In this document: piece by piece, positions 1-8,266 of the stretch
How positions within the stretch are numbered: position 1 is the stretch's first letter
How the letters are laid out: each line of letters opens with the position of its first letter
DNA from: OLB6 sp964467455
GTDB lineage: Bacteria; Bacteroidota; Ignavibacteria; Kapaibacteriales; Kapaibacteriaceae
Assembly (NCBI GenBank): GCA_964467455.1
Contig: CAYXQJ010000008.1
Coordinates: forward strand, 1-64,000
Direction of reading: 5' to 3'
DNA: 64,000 nucleotides
Position numbers and translations under genes: made by a program
Notes under the pieces: model-generated
The model's database searches: none
What the model was told of the DNA's origin: nothing
The model's input: only the letters and a program-made list of their open reading frames with translations

Positions 1-133
1 CCAATCAGCCCAAAGCCAAAGTCTCTAGATTTTCAACTAGGAAGCGGACATAGTCTGGTGGGGCGAAATGACTACACAGAAAGCAGAGAGAGTATCCAGA
101 ACCAACGCCGTTAGCTGTCCCAATCGGTGTGCC

Positions 134-2359
134 TCATGGACAGATAACCGCAGTAACCGAGCGAGAACCGCTATTCTCCGCAAGTACAACAAAGATCGGC
201 CCGCTTGGATGTGATGTAGGTCCAGCAAAGGCGACTCTACCATCAATCGATCTTATCATATCCGATCTGAGAAGGCGTCCTGAGACATCGTATTGGTTGA
301 CCTGAAACAGTTCACTACCACTTCCCTCGATATCAACGCACCAGACGCCATCACTGCAACGTATTGCCTTGGTAACTGCCGTATCATCCGTAGATGATTC
401 GTTTATGGACGTCACGAGATCCGAATTGCGGTACATGATTACTCCGCGATCATTCGTAGACACCAAGACTGATTGTTCAAGAGGTAATGAGTACGATGTT
501 AATGAAAACAACGTATCACCTTCATCTATTCTCGTGCTTGTCCCCGTGAACATCTGTCCGTAAGCAGCGATCCATCCTACAAAGCTGTTGGATGCATAGA
601 GCGATCTAACGTACGGTACGGTATAGGTGGCATTATCCTCAACAATGAGTGACTCACCGTTGCTACTTAAGCGAGCGATACTTTGGGCGATCACCGCGCC
701 CGACGTCGCGCTCTCAACGCCATAAAACACGCCCTGATCACCGTTCACCGAGCCGATCATCATTTCCGTCGTTCGATACGGAATATCTGAGGGTAGGCGT
801 TGCCATTCGTTGGAGTTAAGCTCCCAGAGTCCACCAAGCTCATGGTGATCGACTGGATACGATTTCCCTCGAAACCAAGCGTATAGTTTGTCACCAATGT
901 AGAACACTACATCAATACCTAGGCGTTTCTGTGAGTCGCCATTCTGATAGGTTGGCCAATTGGTCGCTGACAATTCAGCCCAGATACCAGTTGCACGATC
1001 CAAAACAAAGACGCTATCATTGATCACAGCAGCTAGGCGCGCACCGTCATTGGTCATGGCTAGCTTTGTTATGGGTTGGGTCCTTGGAGCCGTTGCAATG
1101 CTGTCAACCGACTCCTCGTTGATCAGAAAGATCACATTGTTGCCGAGGGCGAGAATTTGATTCTTGAATTGCATTTCAGAACTGGTTGAACACCGTTCTA
1201 GCTGCGACGACAACTCCTGACTGACGGCTGTTACGGCACCAGAGTTATCAACTTGAAACCACCCGTGTTGATTGGTCCTGATTACCGCGAAGTCGTCACA
1301 ACTAAATGCCTTTCTGATGATCGGACGGTTTGGCAACACCTGTAGCTCAGTCGATGATCCAGTTCGCAGAACATAGTGTCGAATGCCCGAACCGAACACC
1401 AACACCTCCCCGTTGTGGGCATTGCTTGCAAACGCTCTTGGTTGCGAATAGTCCGTAAGGAAGCCAAGATTTGCACTTTTGTAGACGATCGTGCCTTCAG
1501 CTATGAGCAACAGGTAGGCCAGCGAGGAATCGGGCTTTGTGCACAATGCCAAGACGGTGTCTCCCGCCCAATGACTGACAGACGCTACGTTGGCATCACC
1601 AACAACAACTTTCCTCGTGACTTCGGCATTTGTGGGGACTGCATACTGGAGCAGTTTCGGTTCTTGAATATAGAACGTTTCACCTACAGCGATTACCTGT
1701 ACACCCAATGCACTCGCATGAAGTACATAGTCGCCACTCTGGGTTTGCGTGTAGGCACCACCAAGTGCCGACCCCGTCACTCGTCGACCTAGAAAGGTGA
1801 TGAGGCCGTTTTCAGTTTCTGCGATGTCAACGATCCCAGGTAGTCCGCCCTGCGTCAGCTGTATGTCTACTTTGCTCCACGTCGAGCCATGATCTTTACT
1901 ACGAAACACACCGGTCAGGTTACTGGCTGTGTTACGCGGATATCCACCACAACCAATCAGTATGTCGCCTCTTGGAGTACGAGTTACACAGCTCACACTT
2001 CTAGATGCATCACTCGGTCGGACTGACTCCCATAGTTTCTGTTCAAACGAATATCGATAAATGCCTTCTGCACCATTCAAGGCAATAAACAGATAGTCAC
2101 CATCACTAGACAACTCAATATCACCAATGCCAACATCGAGAAATTCAGTGTACATCGCCTCAGGAAGCAACAGTTCGGTGAACTCCGGTTCGTCGAGATT
2201 CCTAAGCCATAGCGATCGAAAGTTGCATTGAACCTCTTTGTTTCCACCCGTGACACGAGAAGTGACTGTAGACGTGATCGGCAGTTCCATTTCACGGCCG
2301 TAAGCAAATGCCGATATTCCGAACAGATAAAATACTGCAAGGGTTAATGAATGGCGCAT
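134..2359 (-). CDS. secreted beta-propeller-like protein
   Basis: Predicted exported protein of 741 aa. The N-terminus (MRHSLTLAVFYLFGISAFAYG) is a clear signal peptide. Residues 154-161 read SKDHGSTW, an Asp-box as found in BNR/sialidase-type beta-propellers, and the rest is rich in beta-strand-like repeats, so a propeller fold is inferred. Unlike other secreted proteins in the window it ends abruptly (SVTAVICP) with no recognisable T9SS sorting tail, so it may be truncated or anchored differently. The ATG overlaps the TGA of the upstream Cys-rich gene (TGATG), pointing to translational coupling. No catalytic residues are recognised and the substrate is unknown. Confidence 0.7.
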   Translation of the reverse strand: MRHSLTLAVFYLFGISAFAYGREMELPITSTVTSRVTGGNKEVQCNFRSLWLRNLDEPEFTELLLPEAMYTEFLDVGIGDIELSSDGDYLFIALNGAEGIYRYSFEQKLWESVRPSDASRSVSCVTRTPRGDILIGCGGYPRNTASNLTGVFRSKDHGSTWSKVDIQLTQGGLPGIVDIAETENGLITFLGRRVTGSALGGAYTQTQSGDYVLHASALGVQVIAVGETFYIQEPKLLQYAVPTNAEVTRKVVVGDANVASVSHWAGDTVLALCTKPDSSLAYLLLIAEGTIVYKSANLGFLTDYSQPRAFASNAHNGEVLVFGSGIRHYVLRTGSSTELQVLPNRPIIRKAFSCDDFAVIRTNQHGWFQVDNSGAVTAVSQELSSQLERCSTSSEMQFKNQILALGNNVIFLINEESVDSIATAPRTQPITKLAMTNDGARLAAVINDSVFVLDRATGIWAELSATNWPTYQNGDSQKRLGIDVVFYIGDKLYAWFRGKSYPVDHHELGGLWELNSNEWQRLPSDIPYRTTEMMIGSVNGDQGVFYGVESATSGAVIAQSIARLSSNGESLIVEDNATYTVPYVRSLYASNSFVGWIAAYGQMFTGTSTRIDEGDTLFSLTSYSLPLEQSVLVSTNDRGVIMYRNSDLVTSINESSTDDTAVTKAIRCSDGVWCVDIEGSGSELFQVNQYDVSGRLLRSDMIRSIDGRVAFAGPTSHPSGPIFVVLAENSGSRSVTAVICP

Positions 2360-3108
2360 CAGTTGTACTCCCAGTCAGAACATGACGGTCTATACTCTGT
2401 GTCACAGTCTTCAGTGACGCAACCAGTTGAATTTGGTTCACAGTAAGGAGGAATAGCAGAGGACCACGTCTCAACTACCGTCTCCAGAACCTTAACCGTA
2501 AAATCTTGATTTGGCGACGCGATCACCTTGAACGCGTAAACACAATATCTCGATCCGCAGGAGTTCAAGCAGAATGCTGTCATGGGGCCACCCGTTTTTA
2601 GATACTCTACACACGCCCGTATCGAGGAAACCCACTCGTAGGGATCTTCTCCTGGCCCTGGAAGCCCATGCTGACAGGGGTTCATGCAGATAAGTTGCTC
2701 GAGAACGGCATAGTAGATCTGCTTCCTAATCAGCGGGTTCGTGATTGGCTGGCCATTCGGCGCCCAAGATCCAATACACTCCTTCGGTATCTTGATGCAA
2801 GTGATAGCCGTCTCGCACGATGCGCCAATCGGTCCCGTGACAAATGACTGGCATTGGGCTGACGTTATAGATCGAGTCCGACAACAATAGCGAACCTCTA
2901 CGTTGCAGTAGGTCTGAATGATCGGGATGTAAATCGTCATGGGCACCATGTTTGTGCTTGTCCACCCTTCCCAGCAGTTAGTGTATCCTGCCGCAGGGCA
3001 CTCGATTTAGCACTGGCAGGCCTGCGCAATAGCATGATTAGACGATATAAACAATGCGGCGATGCTAATTATGACCACAATCGCCAGTGATCTGATGCTA
3101 GATCCCAT
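2359..3108 (-). pseudogene. Cys-rich secreted protein interrupted by an in-frame TAA
   Basis: From ATG 3108 the frame encodes a signal peptide (MGSSIRSLAIVVIISIAALF, then ISSNHAIAQ) and QACQC, then meets TAA at 3007-3009. The same frame continues for 215 sense codons to a TGA at 2359-2361. The continuation is Cys-rich (17 Cys in the last 196 residues) and in the same style, so this looks like one exported protein of about 248 aa split by a single nonsense codon. An internal ATG at 2949 would give a 196-aa product without a signal peptide. A purine-rich AGAGAGGGG lies just before ATG 3108 and a TTGACA/TATGTT promoter lies upstream. Family not recognised. Alternatives are a sequencing error or stop-codon readthrough. 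Confidence 0.6.
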
Positions 3109-3159
3109 ACGCCCCTCTCTTGTGAATGATGTGAAATGGTCGAAGAAGCAATTACCCCG

Positions 3160-3188
3160 AACATATCGAGGGACCGACATCTTGTCAA
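3160..3188 (-). promoter_or_regulatory. sigma70-like promoter for the Cys-rich gene
   Basis: On the minus strand TTGACA (3188-3183) is separated by 17 nt from TATGTT (3165-3160). The -10 region also reads TATGTTCG, close to the TAnnTTTG form seen elsewhere in the window. The predicted transcript start is about 45 nt before ATG 3108. Confidence 0.5.
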
Positions 3189-3303
3189 CGAACATTTAGC
3201 GAACTATTCTAATGACATGACACCCGGTGTGTTGGCAGCAGTTAGGTATAGTGCTCGCGGAACGATCACTGCGTCTTTACCAACGCATCACGCTCCGCCA
3301 GTG

Positions 3304-6300
3304 TCACTCCGCCTTGCTCATCTGCACCGAGAGTGCATCACCTGGCCTCAGCATGACTACGGTGTATCCACCGCTGGCATAACCGGAAAGATCCAACATC
3401 ACGCTGCCTGCTGTTGGCGACGTGACAATGCGAGTGAAGCGATGTTCAGCAACAACCTCGCCGACAACGGAGACGATCTGCACAGTGTGCTCACCAATGG
3501 CGGCGCTCGACCACGAGACAGTCACGACATCAGTGGCGGGATTTGGTGCAATGCCGAGCGTAAAGGATGCATCGGCACCGATCTGCACAGCACGTAACGA
3601 ACCGGCACACTGGTCCGGCGTGAGAATGATCGACGCTGTGTCAGGCACCACACACCCTGTTGGTGTGGTGATGATCTCCATCACGTTGCTGCGCGCAGTA
3701 AGCAACGGACGTACCTGCAACTCAAACAACGACGGCTGCTGCGGAAGTGCGTCAACAAGGATCGTGATCTCTTGCTCTGTTCCGTTATTCACGCGGCTCA
3801 CTTCTGTGACGCCTGCAGCAGCAAGAACATTCACCTCTCCCGCTTGCGATGGAAGTCGGATCACCGATGTGATCGGAAGTAATGCCGAGGCATCATCCGT
3901 AGCACTCACCGTGATGATGATCGGCAGATCAGGCACAACATCGATCTGTTGCGAGATCACCTCAACGGTCTCGAAGGGTGCCGTGGACACGGTGACCTGC
4001 GCCGATGTCTCACAGACGGCATTCGACGCACGCACGGTATAGGTGGTCGTACCACTCGGTGTTACACTGATCACCGATGCCGTGCGGTCGCTGATATCGG
4101 GATGGGCATCCCACAAGATCTGTCCGTCACTAGTTGCCGTGAGCGTCACCGCAGAACCCGCACATACCGCCGTATCGGACGTCACCGTGAGCGTTGGCGC
4201 AACCAAGACGTTGACGAAGATGCTGTCACGTCCTGCACAGCCCCCTTCATCGATCTCAGCAACAAACCATGTATCAGTTAGGGGGCGGGTGGTGATCGTC
4301 GCCGTGGTGTACGTAGCGCCGGTGGTTCGGTCGGTCCAGAGCACAGTGCCGGTGGTGGTACAGGTGAGCGTGGCTGGTTGACCTTGACAGATCAAGGTGT
4401 CGCCAGAAAGCTGCACGGTGGGATTGTCGTTCACGACAACGTAGATGCTGTCGCGGCCGGTGCATCCGGTCTGCACAAGATCGGCGATGTACCACCGACT
4501 TGTTGTTGGCTGCACGGTGATGGTGTTGCCTTGATACGTGGTACCGTCAACACGATCGGTCCACATCACGGTGCCGGTATTCAAACAGGTGAGTGTTGCC
4601 GTCGCGCCGAAGCAGATCAACGTGTCACCCGAAAGGCGCACGGACTCGGCGTTGCCGATCGTGACCGTCACAGTGGTCGATGCTTCACAGCCGACGGCGG
4701 ACCATCCGCGGACGGTGTAGGTGGTACGTTGTGTTGGACGTACAATGACTGTGTCGTTGGTGGGGTCGGTGATCTCCGATGCCGGCTCCCATTGATAACG
4801 TACTGCTCCTTGTACCCGCAAGACCGTGGCTGATCCCGGACAGGCCGTAACATCACCGGAGGTGACCAAGGTTGGCGGCTTCTCCAAAGTGACGGTCACC
4901 CATGCCGTGTCGGTGCACGAGCCCTTGGTGCCGATCACGCGATACGTAGCTGTGCGCGATGGACGAGCTTGCGGTGTTGCCGAGTTCGGATCGTCGAGTC
5001 CGTTCGCCGGCGACCAGACATAGCGGTCAGCGCCTTCGACGCGGAGAAATGCCACGCCCCCTTCACAGATCGTTGTATCCGGTGAGACAGTGATCGCCGT
5101 TCCGGTTGGTGTGATGGTGACGGAGTCGTAGTTCACGCAGCCGAATTCGTTCGTGCCCTTCACATAATACGTTGTGCGCTGTGTTGGACGCACAATTGGA
5201 TTTGCGATCGTTGGGTTGCTGTAGAGTTCAGGGGGCGACCATTCATAACTCACGGCGCCGGTGGCATTGAGCTGCACGGGAGAGCCGGCGCAGATGGTGC
5301 GGTCAGGACCGGCGTCAACATCGGGCAGCGGGAAGACGTCAACGTCGATCGTGCGCGTGAGTTCTGCCCCGACATCGTTGAGGAAGGTGGCACGCACCGT
5401 GAACTTACCGGGCTGACTGAAGATGTGCCAGACAGGATTACCGTTGCGACGGTTGTTTGTGCCGCTGCCGAGATCACCAAAGTTCCACGAGACATTGCGA
5501 ACTGTGGCCGTGTCTTCGAGGCGGAAGTGGAACGTGTCACCAACGCATCCCGTGTCGCCGACGATCCAATACGTTGGTTCGGCGGTCAAGATCGCAGGGA
5601 AGAAATTGGGCAGACCGAGGCGGCTGGTGCGTCCGAGCGAGAATCCATCTCGCTGATACGTGCATTGCTCGCGAGGGAGATCGGGTTTGTGGATCACCGA
5701 TAACATCGTAGATCCCTCTTGAGCAATGTAGATCTTGCCGTTCGGGGCAAGCTGCAGTGCACCGGGCGACCAGGCGAGTCCGGCCATGAAACGACTCGCG
5801 CTGACGGCCGTCCAGGGCAGGTCGAGATCGTATTGATCCACCGTATCAAGCATCGGCGTTGCTGAGTACAAAAAGCGACCACTCTTGGAGAACTCGACGC
5901 CGTACCGAGCCGATTCTGACAACACGGTACTGTTGGCCAACACACCGGTTTGTTTATCGAAGGTGTAGATCGTCAACATCGGCGGATAGAACGTGGCCAT
6001 AGCGATCCGCGTCCCTTCCGTCGATGCTTTCAAGTGGCCAATATCCGTGGGCAGAACTACCGGGCCGATGGCCTGCCTGATCGGTACAGGGTCAACGCCG
6101 GCAGCCGTCACCTTGAAGATCAAGAACTCATTGGTGTCGTACGAATGGCCGATCACCCAGATGTCTACACCGTTGGCATGGCGCACGGCCGTGATCTTCT
6201 CCGATGCCGGCGCTACAAGCGGCTCATTTTTGACCGTGACCGAGCCGAGCCCGTTATCAAAGTCCATGTCGACAACGGTATAGTTCAGCCCCTTCACATT

Positions 6301-6666
6301 TCTATTCTCAACAGCATCAACAGTGAAGAGGATGAACCGGCTATCATCTCCGGGCCAGTTGATCACAATGCTCGATTGAGTTGAAGAGCTATTCCCAAAC
6401 AGGCCAAAACCGTTCGACATCACCTGATGATCGCGGTTCCACACATCACTGCCATCGGAATAGAACAGCAGCTTCCCGGTAGAATCCGACATGGTGACGC
6501 ATCCCTCCCGCGTCGTCATCGCCCCATCCGTCAACGCCACCGGCTCACCAAGTCGGAAGTTCATCCCGCACTTCGACCCAAAGTACCAATGCTCCCCCTC
6601 CCGCTGCGCCCAAGCAGGGGCGGTAAACAACGCCAAAAGACAGAGGATGGTGAGGGTGCGGAGCAA
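3304..6666 (-). CDS. T9SS cargo with WYFG-type N-domain, PKD and Ig-like repeats
   Basis: Predicted 1120-aa exported protein. Signal peptide MLRTLTILCLLALFTAPAWA, then a domain beginning EHWYFGSKCGMNF that contains LLFYSDGSDVWN and resembles the N-terminal region of gliding/T9SS-associated PKD proteins. A PKD-like domain spans roughly residues 370-450 (SWNFGDLGSG, PGKFTVRATF). About six Ig-like repeats follow, each with a DTxICxG signature. The last 80 residues (IAPNPATDVVTVSW ... GGYTVVML) are a T9SS type A sorting tail, so surface display or release through T9SS is inferred. The start is TTG. It is a paralogue of the gene at 14966-18463. The ligand is unknown; an adhesive or matrix role is an inference. 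Confidence 0.85.
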   Translation of the reverse strand: MLRTLTILCLLALFTAPAWAQREGEHWYFGSKCGMNFRLGEPVALTDGAMTTREGCVTMSDSTGKLLFYSDGSDVWNRDHQVMSNGFGLFGNSSSTQSSIVINWPGDDSRFILFTVDAVENRNVKGLNYTVVDMDFDNGLGSVTVKNEPLVAPASEKITAVRHANGVDIWVIGHSYDTNEFLIFKVTAAGVDPVPIRQAIGPVVLPTDIGHLKASTEGTRIAMATFYPPMLTIYTFDKQTGVLANSTVLSESARYGVEFSKSGRFLYSATPMLDTVDQYDLDLPWTAVSASRFMAGLAWSPGALQLAPNGKIYIAQEGSTMLSVIHKPDLPREQCTYQRDGFSLGRTSRLGLPNFFPAILTAEPTYWIVGDTGCVGDTFHFRLEDTATVRNVSWNFGDLGSGTNNRRNGNPVWHIFSQPGKFTVRATFLNDVGAELTRTIDVDVFPLPDVDAGPDRTICAGSPVQLNATGAVSYEWSPPELYSNPTIANPIVRPTQRTTYYVKGTNEFGCVNYDSVTITPTGTAITVSPDTTICEGGVAFLRVEGADRYVWSPANGLDDPNSATPQARPSRTATYRVIGTKGSCTDTAWVTVTLEKPPTLVTSGDVTACPGSATVLRVQGAVRYQWEPASEITDPTNDTVIVRPTQRTTYTVRGWSAVGCEASTTVTVTIGNAESVRLSGDTLICFGATATLTCLNTGTVMWTDRVDGTTYQGNTITVQPTTSRWYIADLVQTGCTGRDSIYVVVNDNPTVQLSGDTLICQGQPATLTCTTTGTVLWTDRTTGATYTTATITTRPLTDTWFVAEIDEGGCAGRDSIFVNVLVAPTLTVTSDTAVCAGSAVTLTATSDGQILWDAHPDISDRTASVISVTPSGTTTYTVRASNAVCETSAQVTVSTAPFETVEVISQQIDVVPDLPIIITVSATDDASALLPITSVIRLPSQAGEVNVLAAAGVTEVSRVNNGTEQEITILVDALPQQPSLFELQVRPLLTARSNVMEIITTPTGCVVPDTASIILTPDQCAGSLRAVQIGADASFTLGIAPNPATDVVTVSWSSAAIGEHTVQIVSVVGEVVAEHRFTRIVTSPTAGSVMLDLSGYASGGYTVVMLRPGDALSVQMSKAE

Positions 6667-6690
6667 GTGCTTAAACTAGCACTTAAGAGG
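6643..6690 (-). promoter_or_regulatory. inverted repeat at the TTG start of the T9SS cargo gene
   Basis: Minus strand AAGTGC-TAGTTTA-GCACTT forms a 6-bp stem immediately before and including the start region of the 3304-6666 gene. TAGTTTAA four nt before the TTG resembles a degenerate TAnnTTTG element. Either an operator or a degenerate promoter; weak evidence. Confidence 0.25.
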
Positions 6691-6826
6691 AACAACCGAA
6701 TAACCGAATAACCGAATAACCGAATAACCGAATGTCATTCCGAGCCGAAGCCCCGAGCGAAGCGAGGGGGAAGCGAGGAACGAATAACCGAATGTCATTC
6801 CGAACGAAGTGAGGAACGAATAACGG
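6691..6826. repeat. GAATAACC tandem repeats with GTCATTCCGA-type units
   Basis: The spacer consists of several GAATAACC octamers (6695-6732), then GTCATTCCGA followed by GAAGCGAGG-like words, then a second partial copy (6779-6826) reading GTCATTCCGAACGAAGTG and ending at the start of the next gene. A related composite in inverse orientation lies at 54857-54935. It is a dispersed, fast-changing intergenic repeat; no coding content. Confidence 0.8.
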
Positions 6827-7132
6827 ATGAATAGCTACGTTGTGACCATCGCCCTACTCTGTTGCAGCAACGTCTTCATGACCTATGCCTGGTACGGGCA
6901 TTTGCGTAGTATGCCCAATAAACACTGGGTCGTGGCTGCACTGGTCAGCTGGGGCATTGCCCTGATCGAATACCTCTTCCAAGTACCGGCAAACCGCATC
7001 GGCCATACCGTCATGTCCGTCGGACAGCTCAAGATCCTCCAGGAGGTGATCACCCTCTCGATCTTCGTCCCCTTTTCGATGATCTATCTCAAAGAAAAGC
7101 CAACCCTCGACTACCTCTGGGCCAATTCGTAG
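6827..7132 (+). CDS. DUF486 / DMT-like small membrane protein
   Basis: 101-aa protein with about three to four hydrophobic segments. The pattern CCSNVFMTYAWYGHL near the N-terminus, FQVPANRIGH in the middle and QLKILQEVITL before a C-terminal YLKEKP is the DUF486 family signature. Members are small inner-membrane proteins related to the DMT superfamily and have no firmly assigned substrate. Full family length. The ATG directly follows an intergenic GAATAACC repeat and no strong ribosome-binding site is visible. Confidence 0.85.
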   Translation: MNSYVVTIALLCCSNVFMTYAWYGHLRSMPNKHWVVAALVSWGIALIEYLFQVPANRIGHTVMSVGQLKILQEVITLSIFVPFSMIYLKEKPTLDYLWANS

Positions 7133-7135
7133 CGT

Positions 7136-7224
7136 CCGACGTCCAACGTCCCTCGTCCCCCCAATAATGCATTATGCATCATGCATTATGCATTATGAAT
7201 TCTCACATTCTCATATTCTCACAT
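7136..7224. repeat. low-complexity tandem words between genes
   Basis: Successive short repeated words fill the gap: CGACGTCCAACGTCCCTCGTCC, then repeated GCATTATGCATC-type units, then three CTCACATT/CTCATATT words. They are three unrelated short tandem arrays placed end to end, the same style as at 13020, 49453 and 54857. Confidence 0.75.
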
Positions 7225-7225
7225 T

Positions 7226-7237
7226 GGTATAATTTGC
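7226..7237 (+). promoter_or_regulatory. TATAATTTG promoter element next to a start codon
   Basis: TATAATTTG ends 4 nt before ATG 7241 and no Shine-Dalgarno sequence is present. In Bacteroidota the -7 element (TAnnTTTG) lies a few nt before the transcript start, so this transcript would begin at or next to the ATG. The same AATTTG-YCGR-ATG arrangement occurs before the gene at 18473. Confidence 0.45.
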
Positions 7238-7240
7238 CGA

Positions 7241-8266
7241 ATGGCTACTACCCGCTCCCGCGTCGTCGAACTCAGCGAACACTCCTCCTCCCAGATCGCC
7301 ACCTTCGTGGTCCTAGCGGTGGCCTGTTCCATGTCGATCTTCCTGTTTGTTGCAGCACCGATGCTCGACGCCTTCTTTGAGGGTTTTCTGCGCTCTGAAG
7401 TGATCCGCGACGGATCGAAGGTCACCTATCGTATCGCCGAGAACCGTGCCGATGAGATCGTCGAGACGGGTACGTTCGGCACGTGGGCGATCGTTGACCC
7501 GCGTCAGGCCGAGCGTCACGACGATGCACCACCGACCACAAACCAAAAGACCGCGAACTACAGGGCAGAATACATCTTCAAACCGGTCGTAGCGCTTGCC
7601 CCACTCGTACTCGTCGGCGGCATCTTGTTCGCTGCCCTCCTGACATCGCTCTTCCCCGGCGGACTTCTAGCGCAGAAGATCGAACGCGAGATCCTCGTCG
7701 CCCTCGACCGCCTGGCTTTCTCTCAATACGGCGAACACACGCAGGCCGAGATCAAGGCCCTCACCAAGGAGATCACAACGGCCGACGCTCGCAAGCTGCA
7801 CGACCTCGTCGACGTCTACGGCATGTCGTTCTCTGACCTCGAACTGTTGCAACGCGCACTGCTGTGGAAGGACGCCGCAAGTTCAACTAAGACCTTCCGC
7901 ACCCACGATGCCATCAAGTTCTACATGCGCGAGTACTTCACCGACCGCTACAGCAACGCCATCCTCGGCCTTGTCTACATGGGTGCCGCAGTGTTGATCA
8001 TCGTCATCGGTATTCGCGGACTCAAGTTCCTGCCCGCCACCGACCCCAGCGTTGTCCTCAGCGCCCTCGGCTTGGAGTTCATGCTTCTCATCACCTATGC
8101 CGCCATCCTCATGTATGGCCGCACCGAAGAATCCTCCAGCACCTTGACCTCAGGGTCAGGGGGCGAGCAGTTCGCCGATCCCTTGACCGACAACGAAACA
8201 GAAAAACTCATGCGTGCCTTCCTGGCCGTTCCGCGTAAGAGCGGTGCTGACGGAGACCGCGCATGA
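7241..8266 (+). CDS. membrane protein of unknown family, coupled to the ATPase gene
   Basis: 341 aa with four probable transmembrane helices: about residues 19-42, 112-134, 241-259 and 266-286. Between helices 1 and 2 lies a loop of about 70 residues, and between helices 2 and 3 a loop of about 105 residues with charged helices (KIEREILVALDRLAF). The C-terminus is polar. The family is not recognised. The TGA overlaps the ATG of the next gene (ATGA at 8263-8266), so the two are translationally coupled and the ATPase part of the next frame probably works with this protein. An AGGGGGC motif lies at 8158. Confidence 0.75.
   Translation: MATTRSRVVELSEHSSSQIATFVVLAVACSMSIFLFVAAPMLDAFFEGFLRSEVIRDGSKVTYRIAENRADEIVETGTFGTWAIVDPRQAERHDDAPPTTNQKTANYRAEYIFKPVVALAPLVLVGGILFAALLTSLFPGGLLAQKIEREILVALDRLAFSQYGEHTQAEIKALTKEITTADARKLHDLVDVYGMSFSDLELLQRALLWKDAASSTKTFRTHDAIKFYMREYFTDRYSNAILGLVYMGAAVLIIVIGIRGLKFLPATDPSVVLSALGLEFMLLITYAAILMYGRTEESSSTLTSGSGGEQFADPLTDNETEKLMRAFLAVPRKSGADGDRA

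Noticed and set aside
1..133. Continuation of the propeller gene into a T9SS tail past its TGA at 134
   Set aside because: The following codons in the same and other frames do not resemble a sorting domain, so readthrough was not claimed.
6691..6826. CRISPR-like direct repeats
   Set aside because: Units are 8 bp and adjacent with no spacers, and no cas genes are present; the other arrays (13020, 49453, 54857) are the same kind of tandem repeat.
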